Made by a program: the position numbers and the translations under genes. The notes under the pieces were generated by a model. That model saw only the letters and a list, made by a program, of their open reading frames with translations. It had not been told where the DNA came from and searched no databases. A DNA stretch of 64,000 bases from Hoyosella altamirensis (GTDB lineage: Bacteria; Actinomycetota; Actinomycetes; Mycobacteriales; Mycobacteriaceae): positions 434,001 to 498,000 of the forward strand of contig NZ_JACHWS010000002.1 of assembly GCF_014191505.1 (NCBI RefSeq), in the 5' to 3' direction. How positions within the stretch are numbered: position 1 is the first letter of the stretch; each line of letters begins with the position of its first letter. Below are positions 35,219 to 46,194 of this stretch, piece by piece.

Positions 35219-35724
35219 ACGAACCACTCGGCTTGGTCGTCGAGACGCCGAACACCGGCTCGTTCACCCCTGGGCAGTGCATCGAGATGCTCGCTCAGCG
35301 GCACGCCCAGCAACGTGGCGGCCGGCTCGGCCTCGAGCCAGGGAACCAGGACGAAGGCCCGCTCATGCGCACGGGGATGCGGCAACGTCAGCTTCGGGTC
35401 AGAGCTCGTGAGCTGCTCGCCTGCATCTGAGCAGCTCACGATATCCACGTCGAGCGTTCGTGGTCCCCAATGGCGCTCGCGTACTCGCTCAGCGCGCCGC
35501 TCGCAGCGCTGAGCGAATTCCAGCCATGACCACATGTCCCACGTCGGGCACTCCGCGATGAGGATCGTGTTGTAGAAGTCTTCCTGATCGGTGTCGCCCC
35601 AGGGAGCGGTCACATACACGCTCGAGCGCGACACCACCCGCGCACCGAGGGACTCCGCCACAGAGCGCAAATGCTGCAGCCGATCGCCCATGTTGGAACC
35701 GACGGACAGGACGGCGCAGCTCAC
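35215..35724 (-). CDS. folK: 2-amino-4-hydroxy-6-hydroxymethyldihydropteridine pyrophosphokinase
   Basis: Transfers pyrophosphate from ATP to hydroxymethyl-dihydropterin in folate synthesis. 169 residues: [14 protein letters not shown] start, [21 protein letters not shown] signature with the Mg-binding D-x-[19 protein letters not shown] overlaps folB stop by 4 nt. Confidence 0.96.
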   Translation of the reverse strand: MSCAVLSVGSNMGDRLQHLRSVAESLGARVVSRSSVYVTAPWGDTDQEDFYNTILIAECPTWDMWSWLEFAQRCERRAERVRERHWGPRTLDVDIVSCSDAGEQLTSSDPKLTLPHPRAHERAFVLVPWLEAEPAATLLGVPLSEHLDALPRGERAGVRRLDDQAEWFV

Positions 35725-36107
35725 GCGGGATGTCCCTTTCCACCGCCGTCACGGCGCACCACAACAGCCACATCACTGAACGCGAGAGGTATCGGCGCGG
35801 ACGGCTTATGGACGGTGACCTCCACGGCCTCGACTCGAGGGTCTTCCACCACGCCGTCCGCTATTCTCGCAGCCACAGATTCAATTAGATTATAGGGTTC
35901 ACCAGTGATAACTGCCGCAGCCTGCCTGGCAAGCTCACCGTAATCGAGGGTGTCGCCAAGATCATCGGAGGCTGCAGCGGCGGCCAAATCCAGGTGCACC
36001 ACAATGTCGACCACGAAATCCTGGCCGTCACGCTTTTCGTGTTCAAAAACCCCGTGGTGGCCACGCACCGTAAGGCCGCGCAGCTCAATCCGATCGTCAG
36101 CTACCAT
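35721..36107 (-). CDS. folB: dihydroneopterin aldolase
   Basis: Cleaves dihydroneopterin to hydroxymethyl-dihydropterin and glycolaldehyde. 128 residues: [26 protein letters not shown] with substrate-binding Glu, [11 protein letters not shown], and [16 protein letters not shown] 36107 forms a TGATG overlap with folP, preferred over the upstream ATG 36128. Confidence 0.96.
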   Translation of the reverse strand: MVADDRIELRGLTVRGHHGVFEHEKRDGQDFVVDIVVHLDLAAAAASDDLGDTLDYGELARQAAAVITGEPYNLIESVAARIADGVVEDPRVEAVEVTVHKPSAPIPLAFSDVAVVVRRDGGGKGHPA

Positions 36108-36985
36108 CAGACCCGCCCCGTGGTCCACGCGTGTGCTACCGCAATCGCGTCGAGGGTTGAGCGAGCGTCATGGACGCGCACACCCCACGCACCCCCCGCG
36201 GCGGCGAGAGCCGAGATCGCCGCTGTCGCCGTGTCACGCTCTAGCACCGCACGATCCGCACCATCCGTGTCAGCCAGGAGCGACCCGAGGAACCGTTTAC
36301 GCGAGGCCCCGATCAATACCGGAAAACCCAGCCCGGCCAGGTGCGGCAAGGCCTGGAGTAAAGCCCAATTGTCTTCAGCAGTTTTCGCGAATCCAAGCCC
36401 CGGATCGAGGACGAGAGCAGACGGGTCCACACCCGCGCGAACGGCGGCGTCGACCTGAGTGAGAAGTTCCGCGCTGACTTCTTTGACGATGTCGCGATAG
36501 CCGTCGCGTCCGCCCGCGTCGGCACGGTGGACATATTCGCCGTTCGACCGCCAATGCATGAGAATCCACGGCACACCGGCGTCAGCAATCACCTTCGCCA
36601 TGTCGGGATCCGCCTGACCTCCCGACACGTCGTTGACGATGGTCGCACCGGCCGCGAGCGCCTCGGCCGCGACCCTCGCACGCATCGTATCGACGCTGAC
36701 GGCCACTCCAGCCGACGTCAGTGCCGAGATAACGGGGATCACCCGACGTGCCTCCACACCGGGATCTACCCGCACCGCGCCGGGGCGTGTCGACTCTCCG
36801 CCGATGTCAACAACATCCACGCCGACATCACGCAGTTCCAGCCCGCGCGCGATCGCACGTTCAGGGTCCAGGAATTGGCCCCCATCTGAAAACGAGTCTC
36901 CCGTGACATTCACGATTCCCATGACGACACATCGTCCGGGGGCAGGAAGACCGGGGTGCGGGTGCCGAGATGCGGTTTCTGCCAT
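36107..36985 (-). CDS. folP: dihydropteroate synthase
   Basis: Joins pterin pyrophosphate to p-aminobenzoate; sulfonamide target. 292 residues: [64 protein letters not shown] 36985 ([14 protein letters not shown]) is chosen because a longer reading would run into folE, whose stop is 8 bp upstream. Confidence 0.96.
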   Translation of the reverse strand: MAETASRHPHPGLPAPGRCVVMGIVNVTGDSFSDGGQFLDPERAIARGLELRDVGVDVVDIGGESTRPGAVRVDPGVEARRVIPVISALTSAGVAVSVDTMRARVAAEALAAGATIVNDVSGGQADPDMAKVIADAGVPWILMHWRSNGEYVHRADAGGRDGYRDIVKEVSAELLTQVDAAVRAGVDPSALVLDPGLGFAKTAEDNWALLQALPHLAGLGFPVLIGASRKRFLGSLLADTDGADRAVLERDTATAAISALAAAGGAWGVRVHDARSTLDAIAVAHAWTTGRV

Positions 36986-36993
36986 GGCCGGAA

Positions 36994-37623
36994 TCACTTC
37001 CGGATGATCAGGTCGAGCGCTTCCGATCGGGACGCCGCACTGGACTTGAACAGCCCACGGACGGCGGATGTAGTCGTCGTTGCACCAGGCTTGCGGATAC
37101 CTCGCATCGCCATGCACAAATGCTCGGCTTCCACAACGACGATGACTCCACGCGGATCGAGCTTGCGCATCATCGCATCAGCGATCTGACTGGTCAGCCT
37201 TTCTTGCACCTGTGGTCGCTTGGCATACAGATCAACCAGTCTGGCGAGTTTGGAAAGGCCAGTGACCCGCCCCGAGTCATTCGGGATATACCCAACGTGC
37301 GCCACGCCATGGAAAGGCACCAGATGGTGCTCACACGTGGAGTACATGGGGATGTCCTTCAGCAGAACGAGTTCGTCATGTCCTTCGTCGAAGGTCGTGT
37401 CGAGCACGTGGTCTGGGTCCGTGTGCAAACCTGCAAAAAGTTCCGCGTACGCCCGCGCGACCCGGGCTGGGGTGTCCGCGAGGCCCGACCTCGAGGGGTC
37501 CTCCCCGACAGCGATCAGCAACTCACGGACCGCGGCCTCAGCGCGCGGCTGATCAAAAACACGCGGCACTTCGTTAATCCGGTCCTCTGGGTCAATGCGG
37601 TCCTCGGGGCGAGTGCTGGTCAC
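36994..37623 (-). CDS. folE: GTP cyclohydrolase I
   Basis: First folate-pathway step, GTP to dihydroneopterin triphosphate. 209 residues: [36 protein letters not shown] with zinc ligands Cys and His, [36 protein letters not shown] 37623 overlaps the ftsH stop by 4 nt (GTGA) and is preferred over an upstream codon at 37671. Confidence 0.96.
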   Translation of the reverse strand: MTSTRPEDRIDPEDRINEVPRVFDQPRAEAAVRELLIAVGEDPSRSGLADTPARVARAYAELFAGLHTDPDHVLDTTFDEGHDELVLLKDIPMYSTCEHHLVPFHGVAHVGYIPNDSGRVTGLSKLARLVDLYAKRPQVQERLTSQIADAMMRKLDPRGVIVVVEAEHLCMAMRGIRKPGATTTTSAVRGLFKSSAASRSEALDLIIRK

Positions 37624-40040
37624 GACGTCCGGCCGTCCTGTTGCTGCGAGTCTTCCTGATGCGGGCGCCACGCGCTGGGCTCACCTGCTTCGTTGTGCTC
37701 GGGACTGTCCGATTGAGGTTCCCGCGGCGGAGGATCCTGCGGTCCCGGGCCGGGCGCCTCTTCGTGCCCCGGCGATTGCTGCTCCCCGCCGCGCGGGGGC
37801 CATCCGGGCGCAGACCATCCCGGTGGTTCCCCGTACCGGGAATGCCCTGCGTCTCGCGCACTGCTGCCCGTCGGCGAATGGACAGGATAACCGGCCTGAC
37901 CAGGGTGCGTTTGTCCGGCATGCACAGTATGGTCTTGCTGGCGGGCCGGCTGGCCGTTCCACGTGTTGTGGTGGCCGCCACCGTTCACGCCCACCGGCTC
38001 GTGCCGTGCAGTCGAGTCCTCACCATTCGCGGGCAGGTGTCCCGCTGGAGCCTCAGCGGTTGCAGTCGCGGGCGCCTGCGCACCAGTGAGCTCAGGAACC
38101 GGCGGCCATGGTTCGCCGCGTTCTTTCGCCAGTTCAGCGGGTGTTTTGATGGGAGGTCGCTCGGATGGCGTGCGTGTCCCGAAATCATTGAACTCAGTGA
38201 TCCGGGGACGTTTGTCGACACTTGCGAGGATTCGCTCCAGATCCTTGCGGACCAGTGTCTCTTTCTCCAGCAACTCGCGGGCAAGTTGGTCGAGTTCATC
38301 GCGATATTCGTGCAGAATTTCCCACGCCTCAGTGTGGGAGGCTTCGATGAGCCTGCGCACTTCCTCGTCAATCTCGCGTGCAATTTCGTGGGAATAGTCC
38401 GGCGCCATACCCATAGTCCGCCCGACAAATGGATCGCCGTGCTCCTGGCCGTAGCGCACAGCTCCTAGCCGCGGACTCATGCCATACTCGGTGACCATCG
38501 CGCGAGCGATCTTCGTTGCCTGCTCGATGTCCGACGACGCCCCGGTTGTGGGTTCCTGGAAGACGAGTTCCTCCGCAGCACGGCCACCCATCGCGAAGAC
38601 GAGCCGCGAGATCATTTCAGACCTGGTCATCATCGATTTGTCATCTTCGGGTACGGCAAGTGCGTGGCCGCCGGTGCGTCCGCGCGCGAGAATAGTGACC
38701 TTATAAACCGGCGTAAGGTCTGGCATCGCCCAGCCAGCAAGCGTATGCCCGCCCTCGTGGTAGGCCGTTATCTTCTTTTCCAGCTCGCTGATAATCCGGC
38801 TCTTCCGGCGCGGTCCGCCAATGACTCGGTCCACCGCTTCCTCAAGAGCCTCATTCGTGATGACTGTTTTCACTTCACGCGCGGTCAGCAAGGCAGCTTC
38901 ATTGATGACGTTAGCGAGGTCCGCGCCCGACATGCCGACTGTGCGCTTCGCGAGGGCATTCATGTCGACGTCCGGCGCCATCGGCTTACCCTGTGAGTGC
39001 ACGCCCAGGATCGCTTTACGGCCAGCAAGATCTGGGTTGCCGACGGGTACCTGGCGGTCAAATCGGCCCGGTCGCAGAAGGGCCGGGTCAAGGATGTCCG
39101 GACGGTTGGTCGCGGCGATCATGATGATCCCCTGACGGGCACCGAAACCGTCCATCTCCACGAGCAACTGGTTTAGCGTCTGCTCACGCTCATCGTGGCC
39201 GCCGCCCATTCCGGCTCCGCGCTGACGGCCGACAGCATCGATCTCGTCCACGAAGATGATGCAAGGAGCGTTCTGCTTCGCTTGTTCGAACAGGTCGCGT
39301 ACGCGTGAAGCGCCGACACCCACGAACATTTCAACGAAGTCCGAACCCGAAATCGTGAAGAATGGCACACCCGCTTCACCGGCGACTGCCCTGGCGAGCA
39401 GCGTCTTACCGGTACCGGGCGGGCCAAACAGGAGAACACCCTTAGGTATCTTCGCGCCGAGCGCTTGATACCTGGCAGGGTTCTGGAGGAAGTCCTTGAG
39501 CTCTTCGAGTTCCTCGACAGCTTCGTCGGCGCCAGCGACGTCAGCGAACGTCGTCTTCGGCATATCCTTCGTCAGCTGCTTGGCTTTGGATTTGCCGAAG
39601 CCCATCACACCGCCGCGGCCACCGCCCTGCATGCGAATCATGATGAAAAGGAACAAGCCCAGAAGGATCAGCATTGGCAGCATGAACAGCAGCAGGCTTC
39701 CCAGCCAGCTGTCCTCAGTCACTTCTGTGTCAAACCGGTCAAGCTCGGCGGCGCGAACCTGGTCGTAGACCTGTTCCGCAGCACCCATCGGGTACTTCGC
39801 AATGATTTGCGTCTCACCCTCGGTCGCTTCCACTGCTTCACGCAGTGTCAGGCGCAATTGCTGCTCGCGGTCATCGATCTGCGCTTCGACGACATTGCGC
39901 TCGTCAAGTTGCGCCAGCGCCACAGATGTGTCGACTTCGTGGTACTCACGGGTGTCACCGCCGAAGTACGAGAACGCATAGATCACCAGCAGAATTGCTG
40001 CAATGATCCCGAGGTTCCTGAAAACTGTCTTGCGATTCAT
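37620..40040 (-). CDS. ftsH: ATP-dependent zinc metalloprotease FtsH
   Basis: Membrane-anchored AAA+ protease degrading membrane and regulatory proteins. 806 residues: N-terminal helix ([20 protein letters not shown]), an extracytoplasmic domain, a second helix ([20 protein letters not shown]), AAA domain with Walker [12 protein letters not shown] and SRH region, and the M41 zinc motif [10 protein letters not shown]. The last roughly 180 residues are a long Pro/Gly/Gln-rich extension typical of actinobacterial FtsH. Upstream of folE, downstream of hpt-tilS. Confidence 0.98.
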   Translation of the reverse strand: MNRKTVFRNLGIIAAILLVIYAFSYFGGDTREYHEVDTSVALAQLDERNVVEAQIDDREQQLRLTLREAVEATEGETQIIAKYPMGAAEQVYDQVRAAELDRFDTEVTEDSWLGSLLLFMLPMLILLGLFLFIMIRMQGGGRGGVMGFGKSKAKQLTKDMPKTTFADVAGADEAVEELEELKDFLQNPARYQALGAKIPKGVLLFGPPGTGKTLLARAVAGEAGVPFFTISGSDFVEMFVGVGASRVRDLFEQAKQNAPCIIFVDEIDAVGRQRGAGMGGGHDEREQTLNQLLVEMDGFGARQGIIMIAATNRPDILDPALLRPGRFDRQVPVGNPDLAGRKAILGVHSQGKPMAPDVDMNALAKRTVGMSGADLANVINEAALLTAREVKTVITNEALEEAVDRVIGGPRRKSRIISELEKKITAYHEGGHTLAGWAMPDLTPVYKVTILARGRTGGHALAVPEDDKSMMTRSEMISRLVFAMGGRAAEELVFQEPTTGASSDIEQATKIARAMVTEYGMSPRLGAVRYGQEHGDPFVGRTMGMAPDYSHEIAREIDEEVRRLIEASHTEAWEILHEYRDELDQLARELLEKETLVRKDLERILASVDKRPRITEFNDFGTRTPSERPPIKTPAELAKERGEPWPPVPELTGAQAPATATAEAPAGHLPANGEDSTARHEPVGVNGGGHHNTWNGQPARQQDHTVHAGQTHPGQAGYPVHSPTGSSARDAGHSRYGEPPGWSAPGWPPRGGEQQSPGHEEAPGPGPQDPPPREPQSDSPEHNEAGEPSAWRPHQEDSQQQDGRTS

Positions 40041-40174
40041 ACAGGTTCAGCCGGGTGGCTCATCCTTCCAGTGCGCGAGCGGGCAGTCGCTGGTTTTCCC
40101 AGCAACATCACGCCGGGAGTTCCAGGCTACCGTCAGGTCACGGCAGGAGGTAACTTGACGACAAAGGGAACCGT

Positions 40175-40735
40175 TCAGCGGTATACCTTCGGGTCGAGCA
40201 AACCGATGTAGGGCAGATCCCGGTAACGCTCGTCATAGTCAAGGCCGTACCCCACGACAAATTCGTTGGGGATATCGAACCCCACATGTGCGACGGGTAC
40301 GTCAACGGTGATCGCATCGGGCTTGCGAAGCAGCGTGCAGACCTGAAGGGACTTCGGATTGCGGGTCTGGAGATTTCGCATCAGCCACGACAACGTGAGG
40401 CCCGAGTCAATGATGTCTTCGACGATCAGAACGTCCCGGTCGGCGATATCGCGGTCAAGGTCCTTCAAAATCCGCACCACACCTGATGACGAGGTGGACG
40501 ACCCGTACGAACTGACCGCCATGAATTCCATCTGGGTCGGCACCGGCAAAGCGCGGGCAAGATCTGTTATGAACATCATTGCGCCTTTGAGAACGCCGAT
40601 GAGTAGGAGATCATCCTCAGGACCGGCGTTGGGCACCGGCTTGTACCGTTCTGCCAGTTCCGCCGCAAGTTCGGCTGTACGTGAACGGATCTGTTCCTCC
40701 GAGATCAGCACAGACGCGATGTCGCCGTCGTACAC
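40175..40735 (-). CDS. hpt: hypoxanthine phosphoribosyltransferase
   Basis: Purine salvage: hypoxanthine or guanine plus PRPP to nucleotide. 186 residues with the PRPP-binding loop [18 protein letters not shown] and [18 protein letters not shown]. Three bp downstream of tilS and 134 bp upstream of ftsH, the widely conserved tilS-hpt-ftsH order. Confidence 0.96.
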   Translation of the reverse strand: MYDGDIASVLISEEQIRSRTAELAAELAERYKPVPNAGPEDDLLLIGVLKGAMMFITDLARALPVPTQMEFMAVSSYGSSTSSSGVVRILKDLDRDIADRDVLIVEDIIDSGLTLSWLMRNLQTRNPKSLQVCTLLRKPDAITVDVPVAHVGFDIPNEFVVGYGLDYDERYRDLPYIGLLDPKVYR

Positions 40736-40738
40736 GGG

Positions 40739-41764
40739 TCAGGTCCCTTTCTCGATACGCCGTCCTCCGGGGACGGAATGGCGCAGTTGCACTGCGATCC
40801 CAAGGGTGCCATGCCGCCGCTCCACCATTAACCGCGCCCCCTCCCCTTGTCCACTGCCGCCGTTCGGCACCGCGACTGGGCCCTGCCCGCGCCACTCCCG
40901 CACGAGAGCGTCAATCGCTCGCAATTGACCGTCCGTTGCGGTTCGCGCTCCGTTGTCGAGTAGCCAGAACCGTATCGCTCTGCGTCGCGTCGCGGCGGGC
41001 GCGTCGGACAGCACCGCGGTGTCGAGGCCTCTGTCTGTTCGCGCCGCATGCAGTAACTCGATGGCCAGAGCGTCGAGCACGACGACGTCGTCCTGCAATT
41101 GCATGGCGGTTCGCGCCAGCGATTCGGCGACGCCGCCCCCAAGCACCTCTTCGAGTAATGGCAACACCTCACTCCGCAGCCGGACCCTGGTAAACCTGGC
41201 ATCGGAGTTATGGGGGTCTTCGTGGGGGGTGACTCCAATTTCTGCGCATGCCGCACGAGTCGTGCTTCTGCGGATCCCCAGCAATGGACGCCCCCAGGGC
41301 GGCGCAAAAGCGCGCATACCTGCCAATGACCGGGCACCAGACCCTCGTGCGAGACCGAGCAGCACGGTTTCCGCCTGATCGTCCAGGGTGTGAGCAACGA
41401 GAACAGGGGACCCGCGACGCGACTGGTCAAGCGCCTGGTATCGCGCCTGCCGCGCTGCCGCCTCGAGTCCGCCCGAATTGCCAACCTCAACACGGAGTAC
41501 TTCAGCCGTTACGCAGCCCAGGTCGCGCGCTAACTGGGCGGCCCTAGCGGCGACCTCGTCCGACCCAGACTGGAGACCATGATCAATCGTCAGTGCCCGG
41601 ACCCGGCCAGGGAGTTCGAGCGCTGCCGCGGCACAAAGGGCAGTGGAGTCGCCTCCGCCGGACATCGCGATGACGATTTCATTCTGGCCAGCCCATGCCT
41701 CGTCGTACGTTTCGAGCCAGTTGCGAACCGCGAGCCGAATTGTGTGGAGGTTCCGCGTCGTCAC
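40739..41764 (-). CDS. tilS: tRNA(Ile)-lysidine synthetase
   Basis: Modifies C34 of the tRNA-Ile that reads AUA, using lysine and ATP. 341 residues with PP-loop SGGGDSTALCAAAAL, LTIDHGLQSGSDEVA, HTLDDQAETVLLGL. GTG 41764 gives a GTGA overlap with the upstream protease gene and is preferred to GTG/ATG 41785. The C-terminal substrate domain is short as in actinobacteria. Confidence 0.94.
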   Translation of the reverse strand: MTTRNLHTIRLAVRNWLETYDEAWAGQNEIVIAMSGGGDSTALCAAAALELPGRVRALTIDHGLQSGSDEVAARAAQLARDLGCVTAEVLRVEVGNSGGLEAAARQARYQALDQSRRGSPVLVAHTLDDQAETVLLGLARGSGARSLAGMRAFAPPWGRPLLGIRRSTTRAACAEIGVTPHEDPHNSDARFTRVRLRSEVLPLLEEVLGGGVAESLARTAMQLQDDVVVLDALAIELLHAARTDRGLDTAVLSDAPAATRRRAIRFWLLDNGARTATDGQLRAIDALVREWRGQGPVAVPNGGSGQGEGARLMVERRHGTLGIAVQLRHSVPGGRRIEKGT

Positions 41765-42825
41765 CCGAGGACCCGTTTGATCCATTCACCGGGCGCACCG
41801 ATCTCGCCTGGCTGCGGCAGCGCTGCGGGTTCGCTCCAGATCGCGTTGAACTCACGCATCCCGACTCGTCCGACCACCTCGTCGACGAACTCCTTACCCT
41901 TGATGTACTGGGCGATCTTCGCGTCCACGCCGAGCAAGGTCCGCATGAGCCATTGAATCGGGTTGTTCCGGCGACGGCGGCGTTCGTCGAAAAGACTGCG
42001 GATATGGGCGACTGAGGGAACCACTGCGGGACCAGCAGCGTCCATCACATGCTCTGCATGTCCTTCGAGGAGAGTTCCGAGCATCAGCAGGGAAACCATC
42101 GCGTTGCGCTGCTTCGGTGGCTGTGTCGCGAGCAGGGCTCCCACCATGCCTCGCTCTAGGCCCAGATCCGAACGGCTCTGATCAGCACCACGACTGCGAC
42201 GGACTGCCGCTGCGAGACGCCCCACCACCTCGGAAAGGTTCTCGTCGCTGTGCTCGCCAAGCGTGTCGACGAGACCCCGCATGTATTTGGCTAGCCACGG
42301 CGAGGAAGTGAATTGCACGCGGTGTGTCACCTCATGGAGGCACACCCACATCCGGAAGTCGCGTGTGTTCACGCGCATCGCGCGTTCTGTCGCCACCACA
42401 TTCGGCGCTACCAGCAGCAGCTTCCCGTCGGGGCCGGTAAAGGGATCGTATTGCCCGATGATCGCGGTGGACAGGAAACCGAGCACGGCCCCAGCCTGGA
42501 GTCCCGCCGGCCGCCCACGGAGGAGCCCAGCGGGTTTATCCATCGTGGTTCCGGTGAGATCGGCGAGCGATTCAGCGGCCGCGCGGGCCCAGCCTGGTCT
42601 ATCGACGATGGTCGCGGGCGTGACAGGACTATCGTCCGCGAGCAGCGTCACCTCGCGGACGGGCGCATCCGCGAACACTGACAGCTCCGCGAGTTCGGCT
42701 GACACCTGTTCGCGGGTGTATATCGACATCGCCGGCCCTGGCCTGACTAGTTTTTCTGCCGTTCTGGCAGCCAGGCGCCAATCCACCATCGCGCCCGCTG
42801 ATTCGTCACGCTCAGTGTCGCTCAT
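41761..42825 (-). CDS. zinc-dependent metalloprotease (DUF2342, Rv3626c-like)
   Basis: 354 residues. Zinc-binding HExxH in CLHEVTHRVQFTS, with an ASP/GLU-rich helix before it; remaining sequence typical of the actinobacterial coenzyme-F420-biosynthesis-associated hydrolase family (named by association only). Mostly helical, no signal peptide. ATG 42825 overlaps dacB stop by 4 nt. Substrate unknown. Confidence 0.85.
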   Translation of the reverse strand: MSDTERDESAGAMVDWRLAARTAEKLVRPGPAMSIYTREQVSAELAELSVFADAPVREVTLLADDSPVTPATIVDRPGWARAAAESLADLTGTTMDKPAGLLRGRPAGLQAGAVLGFLSTAIIGQYDPFTGPDGKLLLVAPNVVATERAMRVNTRDFRMWVCLHEVTHRVQFTSSPWLAKYMRGLVDTLGEHSDENLSEVVGRLAAAVRRSRGADQSRSDLGLERGMVGALLATQPPKQRNAMVSLLMLGTLLEGHAEHVMDAAGPAVVPSVAHIRSLFDERRRRRNNPIQWLMRTLLGVDAKIAQYIKGKEFVDEVVGRVGMREFNAIWSEPAALPQPGEIGAPGEWIKRVLG

Positions 42826-44288
42826 TCTCCCGCTCTCGGTAGCGTCCGGAGCTGAGCAGCCAGTGCGTCAAGCGCCGGCCGCGCCTCGAACGCGTTGCTG
42901 TCCGTCGAAATAAAGGCAAAGGTGAGGACCCGTCCCCGCTGCGTCACGACGTATCCGGTTAAAGCGCTCACCCCCTCGAGTGTGCCAGTCTTCGCGCGGA
43001 CCCACCCTGCGCCTGCTTCCGCGGAATCGAAGAATCGATCCTCGAGGGTGCCCGTACCAGCCGCTACCGGCAGCAGATCAAGCAGCGGTCGCAGCAGGCC
43101 GGCCTGCTGCGAGCCGGTTGGCTCCTCCCGCTCCCCCGGTCCGTCGTCGTCGGCTGCGGCACGCACCATCAGACCATCGAGTACCGAAACGGGAAGGGCG
43201 TTATCACGCGACAGCCCGCTGGTGTCGGCAAGATCCACCCCGTCCATGGCCACGCCATGTTCCGCGAGCACCGAACGCACCGCCCGGGCAGCGCCCCGAA
43301 ACGAGGCTGGCTCCCCCTCCGCGATGGCAACTTCGCGGCCAATGGCTTCGGCAAGTACGTTGTCTGAGAGCTGCATCGCCTGCTCGACGCGCACCCGCAA
43401 TGGCGCTGAACTCACGCGGGCCAGCACAGGTGCATCGTCACTGGCCGACCCAATGCCGACCTCGGCTGGGTCGGCTCCGAGCCGCTCCGCAAGCGTACGG
43501 CCTGCCGCGATTGCTGGCTCTTCCCAACGAGGCGATTCAGGTTCGAGTGGTTCGATGCGCCCGCCGTCGAGCATCACCGGCTCCATGGGGGCAATGTAGC
43601 CCTCACCGACACTTTCACCGTTCCAGCCAGGGGCGAGTCGAGCTCCGGTGTACGCATCAGTGTCGACGAGTACGCGTGAGATTTCCGTATCACTGTCCCG
43701 CAACTGAGCTACCAAGTCGTCGAGCCGGGCGGCCCCGCCGTAATAGGTAGCAGCACCGTCGGGTTGCCCGCTCAGTGTCACATCACCAGTTCCTATCAGG
43801 ACTGCGACACCTGGCTCGTCACCGGCGACAACTAACGTCTCAGCGCGGGAGTCATGCGGAATCACCAGTAGCGCTGCTGCTGCGGTGAGGAGCTTCACCG
43901 ATGAAGCCGGGATACGTTGAGATGCGGGATCCTGGGTCCAGAGGACTGTCCCGGTGTTCGCGTCGGAGATCTGTCCCGCGAGTGAACCCAAAGCAGGATC
44001 GGACAGCAATGGGGCCAGTGCCGCGGCGACCTCGTCTCGCGAGGGTATCGGTGCAGCGGAACTGACGGGGAGAATCGCTGGTTCCAGCGTGACGAGCGGC
44101 GGTGGTGGTGCAATCGCGTGCACCTGTCCCGAACGGAAAGAGTCTGCGTACCGAGCCGTGATGAGAGTTGCGGTGCCAGCGAGGACCAACAGGACTACCA
44201 CAAAAGCTGCGGCGGTGAGCAACCTCCAAGACCGGGCATGCTCACCACGAGGCTGTGCCGGTGACGCCGGTGCCTCCTCTTCTGCCAT
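42822..44288 (-). CDS. dacB: D-alanyl-D-alanine carboxypeptidase/endopeptidase (PBP4 family)
   Basis: Peptidoglycan-trimming class C low-molecular-weight PBP. 488 residues from ATG 44288 with a transmembrane/signal helix (LLTAAAFVVVLLVLAGTATL). Catalytic motifs are S-x-x-K in ASSVKLLTA, S-x-N in MQLSDNVLAEA and K-T-G in VRAKTGTLEG, with a large insertion between the first two as in PBP4. The upstream in-frame ATG at 44381 would run into the ppa promoter region. Divergent from ppa. Confidence 0.93.
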   Translation of the reverse strand: MAEEEAPASPAQPRGEHARSWRLLTAAAFVVVLLVLAGTATLITARYADSFRSGQVHAIAPPPPLVTLEPAILPVSSAAPIPSRDEVAAALAPLLSDPALGSLAGQISDANTGTVLWTQDPASQRIPASSVKLLTAAAALLVIPHDSRAETLVVAGDEPGVAVLIGTGDVTLSGQPDGAATYYGGAARLDDLVAQLRDSDTEISRVLVDTDAYTGARLAPGWNGESVGEGYIAPMEPVMLDGGRIEPLEPESPRWEEPAIAAGRTLAERLGADPAEVGIGSASDDAPVLARVSSAPLRVRVEQAMQLSDNVLAEAIGREVAIAEGEPASFRGAARAVRSVLAEHGVAMDGVDLADTSGLSRDNALPVSVLDGLMVRAAADDDGPGEREEPTGSQQAGLLRPLLDLLPVAAGTGTLEDRFFDSAEAGAGWVRAKTGTLEGVSALTGYVVTQRGRVLTFAFISTDSNAFEARPALDALAAQLRTLPRAGE

Positions 44289-44398
44289 CGTGATCCCTTC
44301 ATCCGGGCATGAAGCTGCCCCGAGGCAACTGGTTGCCAGCAGGGTCGGGGCCAAGACTATCCTTGACCCGGACTGACACACGAGCGAAGCGAGGACGC

Positions 44399-44884
44399 GT
44401 GGAATTCGACGTCACGATCGAGATCCCGAGGGGACAGCGAAACAAGTACGAGGTCGATCACGAGACGGGACGGGTTCGTCTCGACCGGTACCTGTTCACC
44501 TCAATGCAGTATCCGGCGGACTATGGGTACATCGAAGACACCCTCGGCGGCGATGGTGACCCGCTCGATGCCCTGGTTCTGCTGCCCGAGCCTGTGTACC
44601 CCGGCGTCATCGTGGAAGCTCGCCCGGTTGCGATGTTCAAGATGCGCGATGAAGCCGGTGACGACGAAAAGGTACTGTGCGTACCGGTCGACCCGCGCTG
44701 GGACCACATCAAGGACCTTGGCGACGTGCCACAGCACAATCTCGACGAAATCAAGCATTTCTTTGAGCGATACAAGGACCTTGAGCCCGGCAAAGAGGTT
44801 CACGCTGCGGACTGGGTTGGTCGCGAGGAAGCCGAAGCAGAGATTCGGCGGTCCATCGAGCGATGCATGCAGAACGGCCACTGA
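44399..44884 (+). CDS. ppa: inorganic pyrophosphatase
   Basis: Hydrolyses pyrophosphate, driving biosynthesis. 161 residues: [56 protein letters not shown] with the metal-binding D-x-D-x-x-D. GTG 44399 matches the mycobacterial N-terminus and has GAGGA about 5 nt upstream; an ATG at 44309 would add 30 atypical residues. A strong terminator follows. Confidence 0.97.
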   Translation: MEFDVTIEIPRGQRNKYEVDHETGRVRLDRYLFTSMQYPADYGYIEDTLGGDGDPLDALVLLPEPVYPGVIVEARPVAMFKMRDEAGDDEKVLCVPVDPRWDHIKDLGDVPQHNLDEIKHFFERYKDLEPGKEVHAADWVGREEAEAEIRRSIERCMQNGH

Positions 44885-44911
44885 CCGTCAAGTCGGTACT
44901 TGCTTAGGCCG

Positions 44912-44976
44912 GTTCGCCCACCTCCGCGCGACAGCGCACTCTCGCAGAGTCGTTTGTCGCGCAGAGGTGGGCGAAC
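44912..44976. terminator. long hairpin terminator between ppa and convergent lipoprotein gene
   Basis: GTTCGCCCACCTC (44912-44924) pairs with GAGGTGGGCGAAC (44964-44976), extended by GCGCGACA/TGTCGCGC, around an inner loop with a second small hairpin. Serves two convergent genes. Confidence 0.75.
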
Positions 44977-44998
44977 GGAACTTGTGTCCCCGCCCCCA

Positions 44999-45973
44999 CT
45001 ATTCGATGGGTGGGTTCAGCTGAGACCTGCCGACGATGGCATGGTCAAGCGCCCACCTTTCGAACACCGCATGGTATTTGCCTGTCACGATGACCGCGTT
45101 GAGAGCCTCCTGGACGATCCGCCCCAGCGAGTTACCCTTCTCCGTTATCGCCGAGACCAGGGCAGGTTCTGTCCCAAGCCCAGGCACGCGGCCCACAATC
45201 TTTGTGCGCGCGGTCGTCACCGCTTCGAAATTCAGGATCGACATAGGGCCGAACGTCACATCGATTTGGCCTGATTCCAGTGCGTCGTAGTACTCGCGGC
45301 CATCTACATAGTTCTTGAACTCGGCCGCGCGCATTCCCTTCGCGAGGTTCTCGTCGTTCCAGATGTGGAGAATCTCTTCGCTTCGCGTTCCCTCACCGAC
45401 ACCTATGCGCAATCCTGCAATGTCTTCCGGCCGGTCGATGGATTCGGTGCTCGAGCCGGCTAGAGCCGCGAACGCCTGATCTTCCCGCTGGTAGGTAACC
45501 ATGTCGAACCGCGCCATACGGTTCCCGGTCGCCGCGATGTTGCCGAAACCAACGTGGTAGCGGCCGTCGTCCACGCCCTCGAAAACGTCGCTCCAGCCCG
45601 TCGTACGCAGTTCGAGCTGGAGGTCCAGGACGTCAGCTACCAACTGAGCGAGGTCCGGCTCGACCCCGATCATCGTCATCGCGTCGTCGGCGCGAAACGA
45701 TAGTGGTGGCGTGTTGCCGGTGGTCGCCACCACGAGTTTTCCGCCCTCACGGATCTCGGGTGGTACACGCTCAGCGATCGCAGCCACAGATTCAGCTCGT
45801 ATGCGCTGCTGCTCAGGGCTCGTGTTCACCACAAACAGCTCGCTGGGCTGGGACGCGCCGGTGGGCGACGGCCCGCGGGCGCAACCGGCAAGCAACGTGG
45901 CTAAGGCCGTGACTGTGACGATGATTGCGACAAGGATGCCACGCGACGTCACGCCACCTGCAGCGCTCACCAC
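44999..45973 (-). CDS. ABC transporter substrate-binding lipoprotein (family 3)
   Basis: 324 residues with lipobox LATLLAGC and a periplasmic-binding-protein type 2 fold: GKLVVATTGNTPPLSF, EPDLAQLVADVLDLQLEL, GDRFDMVTY-type hinge (NRMARFDMVTYQREDQAF), LRIGVGEGTRSEEIL. Family 3 proteins usually bind polar amino acids or opines. No permease or ATPase gene is adjacent in the window, so it is an orphan receptor. Convergent with ppa across the terminator. Confidence 0.85.
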   Translation of the reverse strand: MVSAAGGVTSRGILVAIIVTVTALATLLAGCARGPSPTGASQPSELFVVNTSPEQQRIRAESVAAIAERVPPEIREGGKLVVATTGNTPPLSFRADDAMTMIGVEPDLAQLVADVLDLQLELRTTGWSDVFEGVDDGRYHVGFGNIAATGNRMARFDMVTYQREDQAFAALAGSSTESIDRPEDIAGLRIGVGEGTRSEEILHIWNDENLAKGMRAAEFKNYVDGREYYDALESGQIDVTFGPMSILNFEAVTTARTKIVGRVPGLGTEPALVSAITEKGNSLGRIVQEALNAVIVTGKYHAVFERWALDHAIVGRSQLNPPIE

Positions 45974-46158
45974 TTAGCCCCCTAGGTTCCTGATCCGTAG
46001 ACCCACAACACGCCATTCCTGACATTGCGCCCACTCTCCCACCTAGGTTAGCGGCTTCGACTCACTCCGAGGCCCCCAGCACCAGCGGGTACGAAACGGG
46101 CGAACGTGATCTATGTCGCATTCACTCCTCGAGGTCTGGAATTTGCGGGAGTGTCCAA

Positions 46159-46188
46159 TTGTTTATTGATCCCACAAAACGGTATGGT
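46159..46188 (+). promoter_or_regulatory. sigma-A-like promoter for leaderless marR
   Basis: TTGTTT (46159-46164), 18 nt, TATGGT (46183-46188). The first base of the marR GTG start is 7 nt after the -10 box, exactly where transcription would begin, so the mRNA is probably leaderless. Confidence 0.55.
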
Positions 46189-46194
46189 GGCCCG